Shown here piece by piece: positions 26,359 through 33,836 of a stretch of 64,000 nucleotides of DNA (position 1 is its first letter; every line of letters starts with the position of its first letter). Where the stretch lies: assembly GCF_017813355.1 (NCBI RefSeq), contig NZ_JAGIYZ010000013.1:62001-126000 (forward strand), in the 5' to 3' direction. Made by a program: the position numbers and the translations under genes. The stretch comes from Roseomonas nitratireducens. GTDB taxonomy: Bacteria; Pseudomonadota; Alphaproteobacteria; Acetobacterales; Acetobacteraceae. The notes beneath the pieces were generated by a model. It did no database searches. It was not told the origin of the DNA and saw nothing but the letters and a program-made list of their open reading frames with translations.

Positions 26359-27108
26359 ATGACGGGACGCCTTGCCGGGAAGCGCTGCTTCGTCACCGCC
26401 GCGGGCCAGGGGATCGGCCGCGCCGCCGCCCTGATGATGGCCGCGGAAGGGGCGACGGTGATCGCGACGGACCGCGACGCGCACAAGGTCGGGGACCTCG
26501 GCGCGCGCGGCATCACGCACCTGCCGCTCGACGTGCTGGACGACTCGGCGGTCGATCGCGCGGCGAAGGAAGCCGGCCCGATCGACGTGCTGTTCAACTG
26601 CGCGGGCTTCGTGCACCAGAACTCGATCCTGACCTGCACGGACGAGGAATGGGATTTCGGCTTCGGCCTGAACGTGCGCGCCATGTGGAAGGTGGCCCGC
26701 GCCTTCATCCCCGGCATGCTCGAACGCCGCCGCGGCAGCATCGTCAACATGTCGAGCGCCTGTTCGTCCGTGAAGGGCGCGCCGAACCGCTTCCTGTACG
26801 GCACCACCAAGGCGGCCGTGATCGGGCTGACCAAGTCGATCGCGACCGACTATGTGGGCCAGGGCATCCGCTGCAACTGCCTCTGCCCCGGCACGGTGGA
26901 CACGCCGTCCCTGCATGACCGCATCTCGGCCAATGCGGCCGCGGCGGGGTCGGTCGAGGCGGCGCGCGCGGCCTTCGTCGCCCGCCAGGCCATGGGGCGG
27001 CTTGCCACGGCCGAGGAGATGGCCGCCCTGGTCGTCTACCTGGCCGCGGACGAAAGCGCCTTCGTTACAGGCCAGGCCATCGTCATAGACGGCGGATGGA
27101 CCTTGTGA
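26359..27108 (+). CDS. SDR dehydrogenase, 2-keto-3-deoxy-L-fuconate dehydrogenase-like
   Basis: A 249-residue SDR with TAAGQGIGRAAALM as the cofactor-binding motif, NCAGFVHQNS, an active-site serine in NMSSACSS and the catalytic YGTTK. CLCPGTVDTPSL and the ending GQAIVIDGGWTL are typical of the BDH2/2-keto-3-deoxy-L-fuconate dehydrogenase group, which oxidises the 4-OH of a 2-keto-3-deoxy acid with NAD. It lies 10 bases after the dehydratase, so one transcript is likely. The substrate is inferred from context and from similarity by eye only. Confidence 0.82.
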   Translation: MTGRLAGKRCFVTAAGQGIGRAAALMMAAEGATVIATDRDAHKVGDLGARGITHLPLDVLDDSAVDRAAKEAGPIDVLFNCAGFVHQNSILTCTDEEWDFGFGLNVRAMWKVARAFIPGMLERRRGSIVNMSSACSSVKGAPNRFLYGTTKAAVIGLTKSIATDYVGQGIRCNCLCPGTVDTPSLHDRISANAAAAGSVEAARAAFVARQAMGRLATAEEMAALVVYLAADESAFVTGQAIVIDGGWTL

Positions 27109-27141
27109 GTATGAGACGGCGTTTTCATAGGAGGCTACGTC

Positions 27142-27381
27142 ATGGGGTTTGAACTTGCCGTTCCGCTGCTCGCCATGATGGGTGCGGTCGTGCTGGCGGG
27201 CATGGTGGATGAAGCGGCGATGCCCGCCTTCATGACGCTCGGGTCCATCTGCATGCTGGTCGGCCTGCTGATCTGGAACGGCACGATCATGCTGCCGGCG
27301 AACCAGGCGGTGGCGCTCGGCTTCGTCGCCGCGGGATTCGCCCTGTTCGGCCATGTGCGCGGGGCGCCGCGCCGGGTCTGA
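27142..27381 (+). CDS. Small two-to-three-helix membrane protein
   Basis: A 79-residue hydrophobic protein: LAVPLLAMMGAVVLAGMV, MPAFMTLGSICMLVGLLIW and a third segment VALGFVAAGFALFGH. A strong Shine-Dalgarno (TAGGAGGCTACGTC) precedes the ATG, so translation is well supported. It sits between the SDR and FAH genes of the sugar-acid group and ends just before a terminator-like hairpin. I recognise no family. It could be a membrane accessory protein or simply an unrelated insertion. Confidence 0.7.
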   Translation: MGFELAVPLLAMMGAVVLAGMVDEAAMPAFMTLGSICMLVGLLIWNGTIMLPANQAVALGFVAAGFALFGHVRGAPRRV

Positions 27382-27392
27382 ACCGTCGCGAC

Positions 27393-27417
27393 GGCCGCGG
27401 CCCTTCCGGCCGCGGCC
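27393..27417 (+). terminator. GC-rich hairpin, likely terminator
   Basis: GGCCGCGGCC, loop CTTCC, GGCCGCGGCC: a perfect 10-bp stem followed by TTCCCC. It starts 12 bases after the stop of the small membrane protein gene. It suggests that the FAH-family gene has its own promoter or depends on read-through. Confidence 0.55.
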
Positions 27418-27464
27418 TTCCCCTGGCATGTTGGCCCGCCAGGACCACAGCCAGGAACACCAAG

Positions 27465-28313
27465 ATGAAGCTGCTGCGCTACGGACCGCCCGGGGCTGAA
27501 AAGCCGGGCCTTCTCGATTCCGAAGGCGCGATCCGCGACCTTTCCGGCGTGATCCCGGACATCGCGGGCGATGCGCTCTCGCCGGCCTCCCTCGCGCGCA
27601 TCGCCGCGCTCGACCCGGCCTCGCTGCCGAAGGTCGGCGGCGCGCCCCGCCTGGGTCCGCCCGTGACGGGCATGAAGAACCTCGTCTGCATCGGCCTGAA
27701 CTACGCCGACCACGCGGCCGAGACCGGCGCGCCGATCCCCAAGGAACCGATCGTCTTCCTGAAGTCGCTCAACGCGCTGTCGGGCCCGAACGACGACGTC
27801 GTCATTCCGCGCAACAGCGTTAAGACGGATTGGGAAGTCGAGCTCGCCGTCATCATCGGCACGCGCGCCAAGTACGTCAGCGAGGAGAACGCGCTGGACC
27901 ACGTCGCGGGCTACGCCGTCGGCAACGACGTGTCCGAACGCGAATGGCAGGCCGAACGCGGCGGCGCCTGGGACAAGGGCAAGGGCTTCGACACCTTCGG
28001 CCCGCTCGGCCCCTGGCTCGTGACGAAGGACGAGGTGCCCGACCCGCAGAACCTGTCGATGTTCTGCGACGTGGACGGCGTGCGCCAGCAGGATGGCTCG
28101 ACGCGCACCATGATCTTCGGCGTGAAGCAGGTCATCGCCTATGTCAGCCAGTGCATCACGCTCAACCCGGGCGACGTGATCTTCACCGGCACGCCGCCGG
28201 GCGTGGGCCTGGGCAAGAAGCCCTCGCCGGTCTTCCTCAAGGCGGGGCAGGTGATGCGGCTGGGCATCGCGGGGCTCGGGGAGCAGCAGCAGAAGCTGGT
28301 GGCCTCCCCGTGA
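27465..28313 (+). CDS. FAH-family hydrolase (2,4-diketo-3-deoxy-fuconate hydrolase/ureidoglycolate lyase-like)
   Basis: A 282-residue enzyme of the fumarylacetoacetate hydrolase superfamily. Seen: MKLLRYGPPGAEKPG start, CIGLNYADHAAE, FLKSLNALSGPND, the metal-binding WEVELAVIIG, GNDVSEREWQ, the catalytic-lid segment DKGKGFDTFGPLGPW, and ITLNPGDVIFTGTPPGVGLG. This subgroup cleaves 2,4-diketo-3-deoxy acids into pyruvate and a hydroxy acid, which is what the upstream dehydratase and dehydrogenase would produce. A ureidoglycolate lyase label is the common database alternative. The LprI-like gene overlaps by TGATG. Confidence 0.85.
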   Translation: MKLLRYGPPGAEKPGLLDSEGAIRDLSGVIPDIAGDALSPASLARIAALDPASLPKVGGAPRLGPPVTGMKNLVCIGLNYADHAAETGAPIPKEPIVFLKSLNALSGPNDDVVIPRNSVKTDWEVELAVIIGTRAKYVSEENALDHVAGYAVGNDVSEREWQAERGGAWDKGKGFDTFGPLGPWLVTKDEVPDPQNLSMFCDVDGVRQQDGSTRTMIFGVKQVIAYVSQCITLNPGDVIFTGTPPGVGLGKKPSPVFLKAGQVMRLGIAGLGEQQQKLVASP

Positions 28314-28786
28314 TGCGCGCGGCGCTCATCGGCCTGGTGCTTCTGGCGCCGGGCCTCGCCCTCGCCCAGCAGCAGCAGCGCCAGCAGGCGCCGCGGCAGG
28401 ACGACCTCGGCACGCAGGTGGAACGCAACATGCGCACCTGCATGGGCAATTCGCAGGATACGGGCCTCGCCCGGTCCTGCATGGACGGCCAGCGCGCGGC
28501 CGTCGCCCCGCGCCTGTCCCGCGCCGTGGAACGGCTGCTCGAAACCCAGGCCGACCCGGCGCGGCGCGCGGCGCTCGCCGCCGTGCAGGACTCCTGGGTC
28601 GCCTATCGCGACCGGCGCTGCGACTTCGCCGGCACGAATCCCGAGCGCGGCGCCGATGCCGCGGCCGACCGCGCCGCCTGCCTGCTGCAATTCGACGTGG
28701 GCCGGACGATCGAGATCGAGCGCGCGCTCGAACCCCCGCCGGCGCCGCGCCCGCAGCAGCAACAGCAGCAACAGCAGCGGCGGTGA
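28313..28786 (+). CDS. LprI/DUF1311-like exported protein with poly-Gln tail
   Basis: A 157-residue protein with signal peptide MRAALIGLVLLAPGLALAQ. The mature domain contains CMGNSQDTG, SCMDGQ, AVQDSWVAYRDRRCDF and AACLLQFDVGRTIEIE, the four-Cys pattern and WxxYRDxxC of the lysozyme-inhibitor LprI family (DUF1311). It begins with a Gln run after the signal peptide and ends with PAPRPQQQQQQQQRR, both encoded by CAG/CAA repeats. Members are periplasmic or surface proteins; lysozyme inhibition is shown for the mycobacterial prototype only. The ATG overlaps the FAH stop, and the next gene begins in its stop (GTGA). Confidence 0.75.
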   Translation: MRAALIGLVLLAPGLALAQQQQRQQAPRQDDLGTQVERNMRTCMGNSQDTGLARSCMDGQRAAVAPRLSRAVERLLETQADPARRAALAAVQDSWVAYRDRRCDFAGTNPERGADAAADRAACLLQFDVGRTIEIERALEPPPAPRPQQQQQQQQRR

Positions 28787-29097
28787 GCGATACGCCGACG
28801 CTGGTGATCTTCGACTTCCCGGCCCGCCCGCCCGGCGGGCCGGAGCAGGCGGCGGCGATCCGCGCGCTGGCCGAGGACATCGCCGCCGAGCGCGACCTTC
28901 TGTGGAAGATCTGGACCGAATCGGCCGAGGAGAAGCGGGCCGGCGGCATCTACCTGTTCCGCTCCCGCGCGGCGGCCGAGGCGTATCACGCCAAGCACGC
29001 CGCAAGGCTGGCCAAGGCCGGCATCACGGGGATCGAGGCCACCTACCGCACCTGCAACGGGCCGCTCACCGCCATCACGCGCGGGCCGGTCGGCTGA
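28783..29097 (+). CDS. YdhR-family putative monooxygenase
   Basis: A 104-residue small alpha/beta protein. LVIFDFPARPPGG, the conserved LLWKIWTESAEEKRAGGIYLFRS and KHAARLAKAGITGIE match the YdhR/dimeric ferredoxin-like barrel family. These proteins resemble antibiotic-biosynthesis monooxygenases, but no substrate is established. It starts with GTG inside the upstream stop, so it is translated together with the LprI-like gene. No signal peptide, so probably cytoplasmic. Confidence 0.75.
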   Translation: MSDTPTLVIFDFPARPPGGPEQAAAIRALAEDIAAERDLLWKIWTESAEEKRAGGIYLFRSRAAAEAYHAKHAARLAKAGITGIEATYRTCNGPLTAITRGPVG

Positions 29098-29191
29098 CCC
29101 AGCTTTCGCTCGCGCGCGGGTCGCGGCGGGCGTAGCCTCCCGCCCCGGCGCCCATGTGCGTCCTCTGCCCATGGGCGCGGAGGATCCAGCC

Positions 29192-29776
29192 ATGGCCATG
29201 TACCATCAGGGCAACCGGGACCTTCAGGATGCCTTCGGCACCCGCGCGCTGGCCGACCGCATGGAACAGCGCATCCGGCGCCCCGCCTTCACCGAGGATG
29301 ACGCGGCCTTCGTCGCCTCCCTGCCCTTCTTCTTCCTCGCGACGGCGGATGCGGAAGGACGGCCCGACTGTTCCTTCAAGGGCGGCGATCCGGGCCTCGC
29401 ACGCGTGATCGCGCCCGACCTGCTGGTCTTTCCCGACTACGACGGCAACGGGATGTTCAAGAGCCTGGGGAACATCCGCGCCAACCCGCATGTCGGGCTG
29501 CTGTTCATCGCCGTCGAGGACAAGCCGCGCCGGCTGCGGGTGAACGGCACGGCGGTGGTGGCGCTCGACGACCCGCTGATGGCCGGCTTCGAGGGCGCGC
29601 AGGCGCTGGTGCGCGTGACGCCGGTGGACATCTTCCCCAACTGCCCGCGCAACATCCCGCGCATGCGGGTGGTCGAGGCCTCGCCCACCGTGCCGCGCTG
29701 CGGCGTCGATCGGGTCGAGCCCGCCTGGAAGACCTACGAGATGTTCGCCGACGTGGTGCCGCCGCGGAAGGCGTGA
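29192..29776 (+). CDS. Pyridoxamine 5'-phosphate oxidase-family flavin-binding protein
   Basis: A 194-residue split-barrel protein of the PNPOx-like family. The start at 29192 (MAMYHQGN) is chosen over a start 12 codons upstream because GGAGG at 29179-29183 is eight bases before it. Key parts are FFFLATADAEGRPDCSFKGGDPG, VFPDYDGNGMFKSLGNI, VGLLFIAVED and the late NCPRNIPRM. Such proteins bind FMN or F420 and are often general redox enzymes; pyridoxal metabolism is not implied. The gene ends seven bases from the stop of the convergent aldolase gene. Confidence 0.82.
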   Translation: MAMYHQGNRDLQDAFGTRALADRMEQRIRRPAFTEDDAAFVASLPFFFLATADAEGRPDCSFKGGDPGLARVIAPDLLVFPDYDGNGMFKSLGNIRANPHVGLLFIAVEDKPRRLRVNGTAVVALDDPLMAGFEGAQALVRVTPVDIFPNCPRNIPRMRVVEASPTVPRCGVDRVEPAWKTYEMFADVVPPRKA

Positions 29777-29783
29777 CGGCGTT

Positions 29784-30407
29784 TCAGCCGCGGCCATAGC
29801 CCGCGAACTGCGCCCGCGCCGCGGCGAGTTCGGCATCGTCCAGCAGCACCGGGTCGAGCCCCGCCGCCAGCAGATCCAGGTACTGCCCGGCGAGGTTCTC
29901 GACCTCGATCGCCAGGGTCACGGCCGCGGCGAGCGTCGCGCCGATCGCCACCACGCCATGGTTCGCGAGCAACGCCGCGCGCCTGTCCCGCAGCGCCGCC
30001 ACCGCGTGTTCGGCCAGCGCCGCGGTGCCGAAGGTGGCATGCACCGCGCAGCGCACATCCCCGCCCGCCAGCAGCACCATGTAGTGGAAGGGCGGGATGC
30101 CGCGCCGCGCGCAGGAAAGCGCGGTCGCGCGCGGGCTGTGCGTGTGCACGACCGCCATCGCATCCGGCCGCGCCGCATAGACCGCGGCGTGCAACTGCCA
30201 TTCCGAGGACGGCCGATGCCGGCCCGTGGCACCTCCGTCCGCGGCCACGCGCACGATGTCCGCCGCATCGGTCTGCGCATAGGGAAGGCCCGCCGGCGTC
30301 ACCAGGAAGCCGTCGCCGTCGCGGACCGACAGGTTCCCCGACTTCGACGGCATGAAGCCCGCCGCATCCAGCCGCCGCGCCGCGGCCACCAGCGCGTCCC
30401 GCGTCAC
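29784..30407 (-). CDS. Class II aldolase/adducin family protein
   Basis: A 207-residue Zn-dependent aldolase-fold protein. The GTG at 30407 is chosen because the domain begins at once (LVAAARRLDAAGFMPSKSGNLSVRD); upstream frame overlaps the dehydratase gene. Metal ligands are expected in VVHTHSPRAT and the later His of LLANHGVVAIG, and the catalytic acid in the SSEWQLHAAVY segment. It is shorter than RhaD. It follows the UxaA-type dehydratase by 28 bases, so it may process that product. Fuculose-phosphate aldolase or a decarboxylase role are alternatives. Confidence 0.82.
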   Translation of the reverse strand: MTRDALVAAARRLDAAGFMPSKSGNLSVRDGDGFLVTPAGLPYAQTDAADIVRVAADGGATGRHRPSSEWQLHAAVYAARPDAMAVVHTHSPRATALSCARRGIPPFHYMVLLAGGDVRCAVHATFGTAALAEHAVAALRDRRAALLANHGVVAIGATLAAAVTLAIEVENLAGQYLDLLAAGLDPVLLDDAELAAARAQFAGYGRG

Positions 30408-30435
30408 CGCGGCCGCCCCGCCGCCGCGCGCGGGA

Positions 30436-31971
30436 TCACATCGTCGCCCCGAGCACCCAGGGCGCGAATTCCTGCGCGCCGAAGCCCATCGCCTCGCTCT
30501 TCGTCGGTTCGCCCGACGCGGTGCGGAGCATGAGGTCGAAAATGCGCTGGCCGCAGGCCTCCACGCTTTCCCCGCCGCTGACGATCTCGCCGCAATTGAT
30601 GTCCATGTCTTCCGACAGGCGTTCATGCATCGCGGTGTTGGTCGCGAGCTTGATGGACGGCGCCGGCTTCATCCCGAAGACGCTGCCGCGGCCGGTGGTG
30701 AAGCACACGAGGTTCGCACCCCCCGCCACCTGGCCCGTCGCCCCCACCGGGTCGTAGCCCGGCGTGTCCATGAAGACGAAGCCCTTGGCCGTGACGGGCT
30801 CGGCGTAGCGATAGACCTCCACCAGGTTCGTCGTGCCCGCCTTGGCCATCGCACCCAGCGACTTTTCCAGGATGGTCGTCAGCCCGCCCGCCTTGTTGCC
30901 GGGCGACGGGTTGGCGTTCATCTCGGCACCCTGGCGGGCGGTGTATTCCTCCCACCAATGCATCACGTCCACCAGCTTCTGCCCGACCTCGCGGGAGACG
31001 GCGCGGCGCGTCAGCAGATGTTCGGCGCCATAGGTCTCCGGGCTTTCCGACAGGATCACCGTGCCGCCATGCCGCACCACCAGGTCGGACGCCGCGCCGA
31101 GCGCCGGGTTCGCCGTGATGCCCGAATAGCCGTCCGACCCGCCGCATTGCAGCGCCACGCACAGTTCCGAAGCGGGCACCGGCACGCGCCTGGCGGTGTT
31201 CGATTCCGCCAGCACCTCACGGACAAAGTCCATGCCCTTCAGCACGGTGGACCGCGACCCGCCGCTGTCCTGGATGTCCATGCTGCGCAGCCGGCCGGTC
31301 AGCTTCTGCTCCTCCAGCATCGGGCCCAGCTGGTTCACCTCGCACCCCAGGCCGATGGCGATGACGTGGGAGAAATTGGCGTGGCGCGCGAAGCCCGCCA
31401 GCGTCCGGCGCAGCACGCGCAGCGGTTCGTCCATCGTCATCCCGCAGCCGGTCTTGTGCGTCAGCGCCACCACGCCATCGACATTCGGCCATGCTTCCAG
31501 CGGGTCATGCCCGGTGATCGGGTTGCGCTCGAACTGCCGCGCGATCAGTTCCGCCACATGGGCCGAGCAGTTCACCGAGGTGACGATGCCGATGTAGTTG
31601 CGCGTCGCCGCCCGCCCGTCGGCGCGGCGGATGCCCATGAAGGTCGCGGGCGGGTCGATGTAGGCGGTCGGCTTCGCGTCCACGCCCCAGGCATAGTCGC
31701 GGGCGAAGTCGCCCATTTCGCAGTTGTGGGTGTGCACCCAGGCGCCGGGCACGATCGCATCGGTGGCGAAGCCGATGATCTGGCCATAGCGGCGGATCGG
31801 TTCCCCCTTCGCATGCGGGCGCACCGCGACCTTGTGGCCGGCGGGGATGCGCCGATCCCCCACGCTGACGCCGGGCGCGACCTCGGTGCCCGGGGCGAGC
31901 ACGGTGCGGGCGATCACCACGCCATCCTCGGGGTGCAGCCGGATCACGGGCGGCAGCGTCGTCGTCACCAT
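30436..31971 (-). CDS. UxaA/GarD-family altronate or galactarate dehydratase
   Basis: A 511-residue dehydratase carrying both parts of the family: an N-terminal SAF domain (MVTTTLPPVIRLHPEDGVVIAR; HTHNCEMGDF) and the large C-terminal UxaA domain (GIVTSVNCSAHVAELIA, LTHKTGCGM, GLGCEVNQ, LQCGGSDGYSGITANPALG, GYDPVGATGQVAGGANLVCF, TTGRGSVFG). These enzymes remove water from altronate, galactarate or related hexonates with an iron cofactor. The ATG at 31971 is preceded by GAGGAACG. Upstream open frame is antisense to the riboswitch region. It forms a two-gene unit with the class II aldolase. The substrate is uncertain. Confidence 0.88.
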   Translation of the reverse strand: MVTTTLPPVIRLHPEDGVVIARTVLAPGTEVAPGVSVGDRRIPAGHKVAVRPHAKGEPIRRYGQIIGFATDAIVPGAWVHTHNCEMGDFARDYAWGVDAKPTAYIDPPATFMGIRRADGRAATRNYIGIVTSVNCSAHVAELIARQFERNPITGHDPLEAWPNVDGVVALTHKTGCGMTMDEPLRVLRRTLAGFARHANFSHVIAIGLGCEVNQLGPMLEEQKLTGRLRSMDIQDSGGSRSTVLKGMDFVREVLAESNTARRVPVPASELCVALQCGGSDGYSGITANPALGAASDLVVRHGGTVILSESPETYGAEHLLTRRAVSREVGQKLVDVMHWWEEYTARQGAEMNANPSPGNKAGGLTTILEKSLGAMAKAGTTNLVEVYRYAEPVTAKGFVFMDTPGYDPVGATGQVAGGANLVCFTTGRGSVFGMKPAPSIKLATNTAMHERLSEDMDINCGEIVSGGESVEACGQRIFDLMLRTASGEPTKSEAMGFGAQEFAPWVLGATM

Positions 31972-32071
31972 GGGTCGTTCCTCCTCGGGCCAGGGGCATC
32001 CTAGCCGAGCCGCCGCGCCGCGCATCCCCGGCCTTGCGCCCGCGCCCGAAGCGGCGCATCTAGCCGGCGGA

Positions 32072-32163
32072 CACCTTGGGGAGCCCCGTCCGGGGGCTGA
32101 GAGGCGGGCTTCACCCGCGACCCATGGAACCTGATCCGGTTCGGACCGGTGTAGGGAACGGTG
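32072..32163 (+). promoter_or_regulatory. TPP riboswitch (THI element)
   Basis: All conserved blocks are present in order: TTGGGGAGCCCC and GTCCGGGGGCTGAGAG (P2/P3 with the CUGAGA pyrimidine-sensing loop), a P3 arm GCGGGCTTCACCCGC, ACCC near 32120, then GAACCTGATCCGG, TTCGGACCGG and TGTAGGGAA (P4/P5, diphosphate-binding side). CACC (32072-32075) can close P1 with GGTG (32160-32163). It lies about 93 bases before the ATG of the solute-binding protein gene on the same strand, so thiamine diphosphate should repress that gene. Confidence 0.95.
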
Positions 32164-32186
32164 CCACCCGTTCGTCCGCGCGTTCA

Positions 32187-32250
32187 TTCCCCGCCAGGGG
32201 GAAGCGCGCGGCCATGCACGGGCCCCCGCTTCCTCCGCCGGCCATGGGGG
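32187..32250 (+). promoter_or_regulatory. Candidate expression platform of the TPP riboswitch
   Basis: Two mutually exclusive pairings are possible. TTCCCC (32187-32192) can form a hairpin with GGGGAA (32198-32203). CCCCC (32223-32227) can pair either with that same G run or with GGGGG (32246-32250), the latter being part of the ribosome-binding site just before the ATG at 32256. This suits translational control, but it is a paper fold only. Confidence 0.4.
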
Positions 32251-32255
32251 AAACG

Positions 32256-33836
32256 ATGCTCGACCGCCGCACGCTGCTCGCCGCCACCGCCGCCGCGCCC
32301 TTCGCGCGCGCCGCATCCGCCCAGACCGCCCGCGCCCGCACGCTGCGCTTCATGCCGCAGGCGGCACTCGCATCGCTCGACCCGGTCTTCAGCCCGAGCA
32401 CCATCATCACCACGCATGCCTATTGCGTGTTCGACACGCTCTACGGCGCCGACCGCGCGCTCCGCCCACGGCCGCAGATGGCGGAAGGGCACGCGGTCGC
32501 GGAGGACGGCCGCACGGTCCGCATCCGCCTGCGGGACGGCCTGCGCTGGCACGATGGCGAGCCGGTGCGCGCGGCGGACTGCGTCGCGTCCATCAGGCGC
32601 TGGGGCAGCCGGGATTCCTTCGGCCAGGTGCTGCTGCGCGCGACGGCGGACCTAAGCGCCGCCGACGACCGCACCATCGTCTTCCGCCTGCACCGCCCCT
32701 TCCCGGCGCTGTTCGACGCACTGGCCAAGCCCGGCTCCTCCCCCTGCTTCATGATGCCCGAGCGCATCGCGACCCTGCCAGCCGACCGGCCGCTCGGCGT
32801 CGAGCACATGGTGGGCTCCGGCCCCTGGCGCTTCGTCGGCGCGGAGTATGTGCAGGGCAGCCGCAGCGTCTACGCCCGCAACGAGGCCTATGTGCCGCGG
32901 GATGAGCCGGCGGAGGGTGCCACGGGCGGCAAGCGCGTGCATTTCGACCGGCTGGAACTCATCTGGATTCCCGATGGCGGCACCGCGGCCGCCGCACTCC
33001 GCACCGGGGAGATCGACTGGATCGAATACCCGCTCCCCGACCTGGTGCCGGTGCTGGAACGCGACCGCAACACGCGCACGCAGATCTACGATCCGAACGG
33101 CTTCCTGGGCTTCCTGCGCTTCAACCACCTGCACAAGCCCTTCGACGATGTGCGCGTCCGCCGCGCCATCCGCGACGTGATCGTGCAGCCAGACTTCATG
33201 GCCGCGGTGGCGCTGGAAGGGGACTGGCAGGAATGCCACGCCATGTTCCCCTGCGGCCTGCCGGGGGTCGTGGAATTCCAGCCCGCCGCGCGCGGCCCGG
33301 CGGCGATGGACCGCGCGCGCGCCGCGCTGCGGGAGGCCGGCTACAACGGCGAGCCCATCATCCACATCAACCCGTCCGACTTCCCCGCCGTCACGCAGCA
33401 GGGGCGGCTGACGGTCGAGCTGATGCGCCAGCTCGGCGTCAACATCCAGGTGGTGGAGAGCGACTGGGCCTCCACCCTCGCGCGGCGGAGCAACCGCAAC
33501 CCGCCGGCACAGGGCGGGTGGAACCTGCACAACACCAACGGGCCGGCCGCGACCATCGCCAACCCGGCCGTCTCCTTCGCCATCCGCATGAACGGTCAGG
33601 CCGCCTGGCCCGGCTGGCCGACGGACGCCGCGGTGGAGGAGCAGGTGGAAGCCTGGATCATGGCCGCGGATGCCGAGGCGCAGTCGCGCGCCATGCGCCG
33701 CCTGCAGGAACTCGCCTGGGATGCCGTGCCCTTCGCGCCCACCGGCCTGTTCCGTCTACGCACGGCCTTCCGGCGGGAGATCACCGGCGTGCTCCAGGGG
33801 CCGAACCCCTTCGTGTGGAACCTCAGGCGCGGCTGA
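32256..33836 (+). CDS. ABC transporter family-5 solute-binding protein under TPP riboswitch control
   Basis: A 526-residue exported binding protein of the SBP_bac_5 (DppA/OppA) family. The N-terminus MLDRRTLLAATAAAPFARAA is a probable Tat signal. The mature protein has FMPQAALASLDPVFSPSTII, RPRPQMAEGHAVAEDGRTVRI-like strand pairs, LRDGLRWHDGEPVRAADCVAS, VGSGPWRF, and the C-terminal FRREITGVLQGPNPFVWNL. The start at 32256 has GGGGGAAACG before it; an ATG four codons earlier is possible. No permease or ATPase gene is adjacent. The TPP riboswitch implies a role in thiamine or precursor uptake, which is unusual because this family mostly binds peptides. Confidence 0.88.
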   Translation: MLDRRTLLAATAAAPFARAASAQTARARTLRFMPQAALASLDPVFSPSTIITTHAYCVFDTLYGADRALRPRPQMAEGHAVAEDGRTVRIRLRDGLRWHDGEPVRAADCVASIRRWGSRDSFGQVLLRATADLSAADDRTIVFRLHRPFPALFDALAKPGSSPCFMMPERIATLPADRPLGVEHMVGSGPWRFVGAEYVQGSRSVYARNEAYVPRDEPAEGATGGKRVHFDRLELIWIPDGGTAAAALRTGEIDWIEYPLPDLVPVLERDRNTRTQIYDPNGFLGFLRFNHLHKPFDDVRVRRAIRDVIVQPDFMAAVALEGDWQECHAMFPCGLPGVVEFQPAARGPAAMDRARAALREAGYNGEPIIHINPSDFPAVTQQGRLTVELMRQLGVNIQVVESDWASTLARRSNRNPPAQGGWNLHNTNGPAATIANPAVSFAIRMNGQAAWPGWPTDAAVEEQVEAWIMAADAEAQSRAMRRLQELAWDAVPFAPTGLFRLRTAFRREITGVLQGPNPFVWNLRRG

